16,301 nucleotides of DNA from Desulfuromonadaceae bacterium UBA5613 (lineage in GTDB: Bacteria; Desulfobacterota; Desulfuromonadia; Desulfuromonadales; UBA2197), in assembly GCA_002424625.1 (NCBI GenBank), contig DIKR01000032.1, forward strand, positions 20,465 to 36,765. Direction: 5' to 3'. The notes under the pieces were generated by a model, which was not told where the DNA came from, ran no database searches, and saw only the letters and a list, made by a program, of their open reading frames with translations. Below are positions 15,772-16,301 of this stretch, in pieces (within the stretch, counting starts at the first letter, position 1; each line of letters opens with the position of its first letter). The translations under genes were made by a program, and so were the position numbers.

Positions 15772-16301
15772 TCAGGACTGCAAAAGACTCTTTCCGCTCA
15801 TTTCTGCGGGTTGCGGCAAGCCCAAAAGTTCCAAGATCGTTGGCGCCAGATCAGCGAGACGGCCACTTTCATCCTGACGTAACGAACGGTGCGCGGCGTC
15901 GACGAGGAGGAGAGGAACACGGTTCGAGGTATGGGCGGTGTGCGGCTTCCCGGAAGCATCGGTCATCTGTTCACAGTTGCCATGGTCGGCGGTAATCAAC
16001 GCCGTCCCCCCGGCTTCCAGGAGAGCGGCAACCAGACGACCGACACAAACATCGACCGTCTCCATCGCTGTAATCGCTGCCGGCATGATGCCGGTATGTC
16101 CGACCATATCGGGATTGGCAAAATTGAGGACGATCAAGGCATAGCGGCCGGATTGCAATCGCTCAATGGCGGCGGCAGTGACCGCCATGGCACTCATTGC
16201 CGGTTGCAAATCGTAGGTTGCCACTTCCTGGGGCGAAGGGATCAGCACCCGGTCTTCACCCGGTGACGGCACTTCCGAACCGCCGTTAAAGAAGAAGGTG
16301 A
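15772..16301 (-). CDS. gpmI: 2,3-bisphosphoglycerate-independent phosphoglycerate mutase, C-terminal part (N-terminus outside window)
   Basis: Interconverts 3- and 2-phosphoglycerate in glycolysis and gluconeogenesis; a cytoplasmic dimanganese enzyme of the alkaline phosphatase superfamily. The frame is open to the window edge, so the GTG at 16272 is internal. About 175 residues are visible, starting TFFFNGGSEVPSPGEDR. Diagnostic blocks are SPQEVATYDLQP, the metal-binding NFANPDMVGHTG (Asp and His), ALITADHGNCEQM (Asp-His pair) and PHTAHTSNRVPLLLV (His). The C-terminus, LADLAPTILELLGLPQPAEM, is typical of the family. First gene of a gpmI-comF transcription unit. Confidence 0.95.
   Translation of the reverse strand, partial: TFFFNGGSEVPSPGEDRVLIPSPQEVATYDLQPAMSAMAVTAAAIERLQSGRYALIVLNFANPDMVGHTGIMPAAITAMETVDVCVGRLVAALLEAGGTALITADHGNCEQMTDASGKPHTAHTSNRVPLLLVDAAHRSLRQDESGRLADLAPTILELLGLPQPAEMSGKSLLQS

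Noticed and set aside
15184..15882. A 232-codon + strand open frame across comF and the end of gpmI
   Set aside because: It runs antisense over two well-recognised genes, crosses their intergenic gap and has no domain signature.
1..16301. tRNA/rRNA genes, CRISPR arrays, insertion sequences, integrases or attachment sites
   Set aside because: None was seen on reading: no regularly spaced repeats, no transposase or recombinase motifs, no flanking direct or inverted repeats around the accessory block.

Overview
The window looks like chromosomal DNA of a Gram-negative bacterium with an outer membrane. It has a TonB-dependent receptor, a TonB protein and a lipobox-bearing lipoprotein. Gene style and content suggest the Desulfuromonadales/Geobacter group of Desulfobacterota: a LVIVD-type beta-propeller secreted protein, CHASE8/HisKA_2 signalling, and rng, rluD, pgeF, gpmI and comF as neighbours. 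The taxonomic call is an inference from gene content, not from a marker gene.

Layout. (1) Positions 1-3367, + strand, hold housekeeping genes: the 3' part of RNase G/E (rng), a small conserved-looking protein behind a near-consensus sigma-70 promoter, 23S rRNA pseudouridine synthase rluD, and pgeF (yfiH). (2) Positions 3472-14953 hold an accessory block of envelope and signalling genes. A secreted LVIVD beta-propeller protein (+) converges on a minus-strand pair: a 1034-aa TPR lipoprotein followed by a TonB-dependent receptor, with the two genes overlapping by GTGA. A 244-bp A+T-rich divergent region separates this pair from a + strand operon: a TonB-family protein, a CHASE8-HAMP-HisKA_2 sensor kinase, and a response regulator with REC, winged-helix and BTAD domains. 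(3) Positions 14962-16301, - strand, are housekeeping again: the C-terminal part of phosphoglycerate mutase gpmI followed by comF.

How the genes may work together (inference). The lipoprotein and receptor are probably made together and form an outer-membrane pair, in the general manner of a TonB transporter with a surface lipoprotein partner. The divergent TonB could energise that receptor. The kinase/regulator pair co-transcribed with TonB could control both arms from the shared intergenic region. The LVIVD protein may be a further exported partner. The ligand cannot be read from sequence, and no ExbB/ExbD, enzyme or binding-protein gene is present to suggest one.

No tRNA, rRNA, CRISPR array, insertion sequence, integrase or attachment site was seen. 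The most interesting item is the accessory block itself, which I do not recognise as a named system. Secondary points are Asn at the TonB His20 position, the TIG-like halves flanking the propeller, the missing canonical start of rluD, and the tandem heptamer in the divergent control region.
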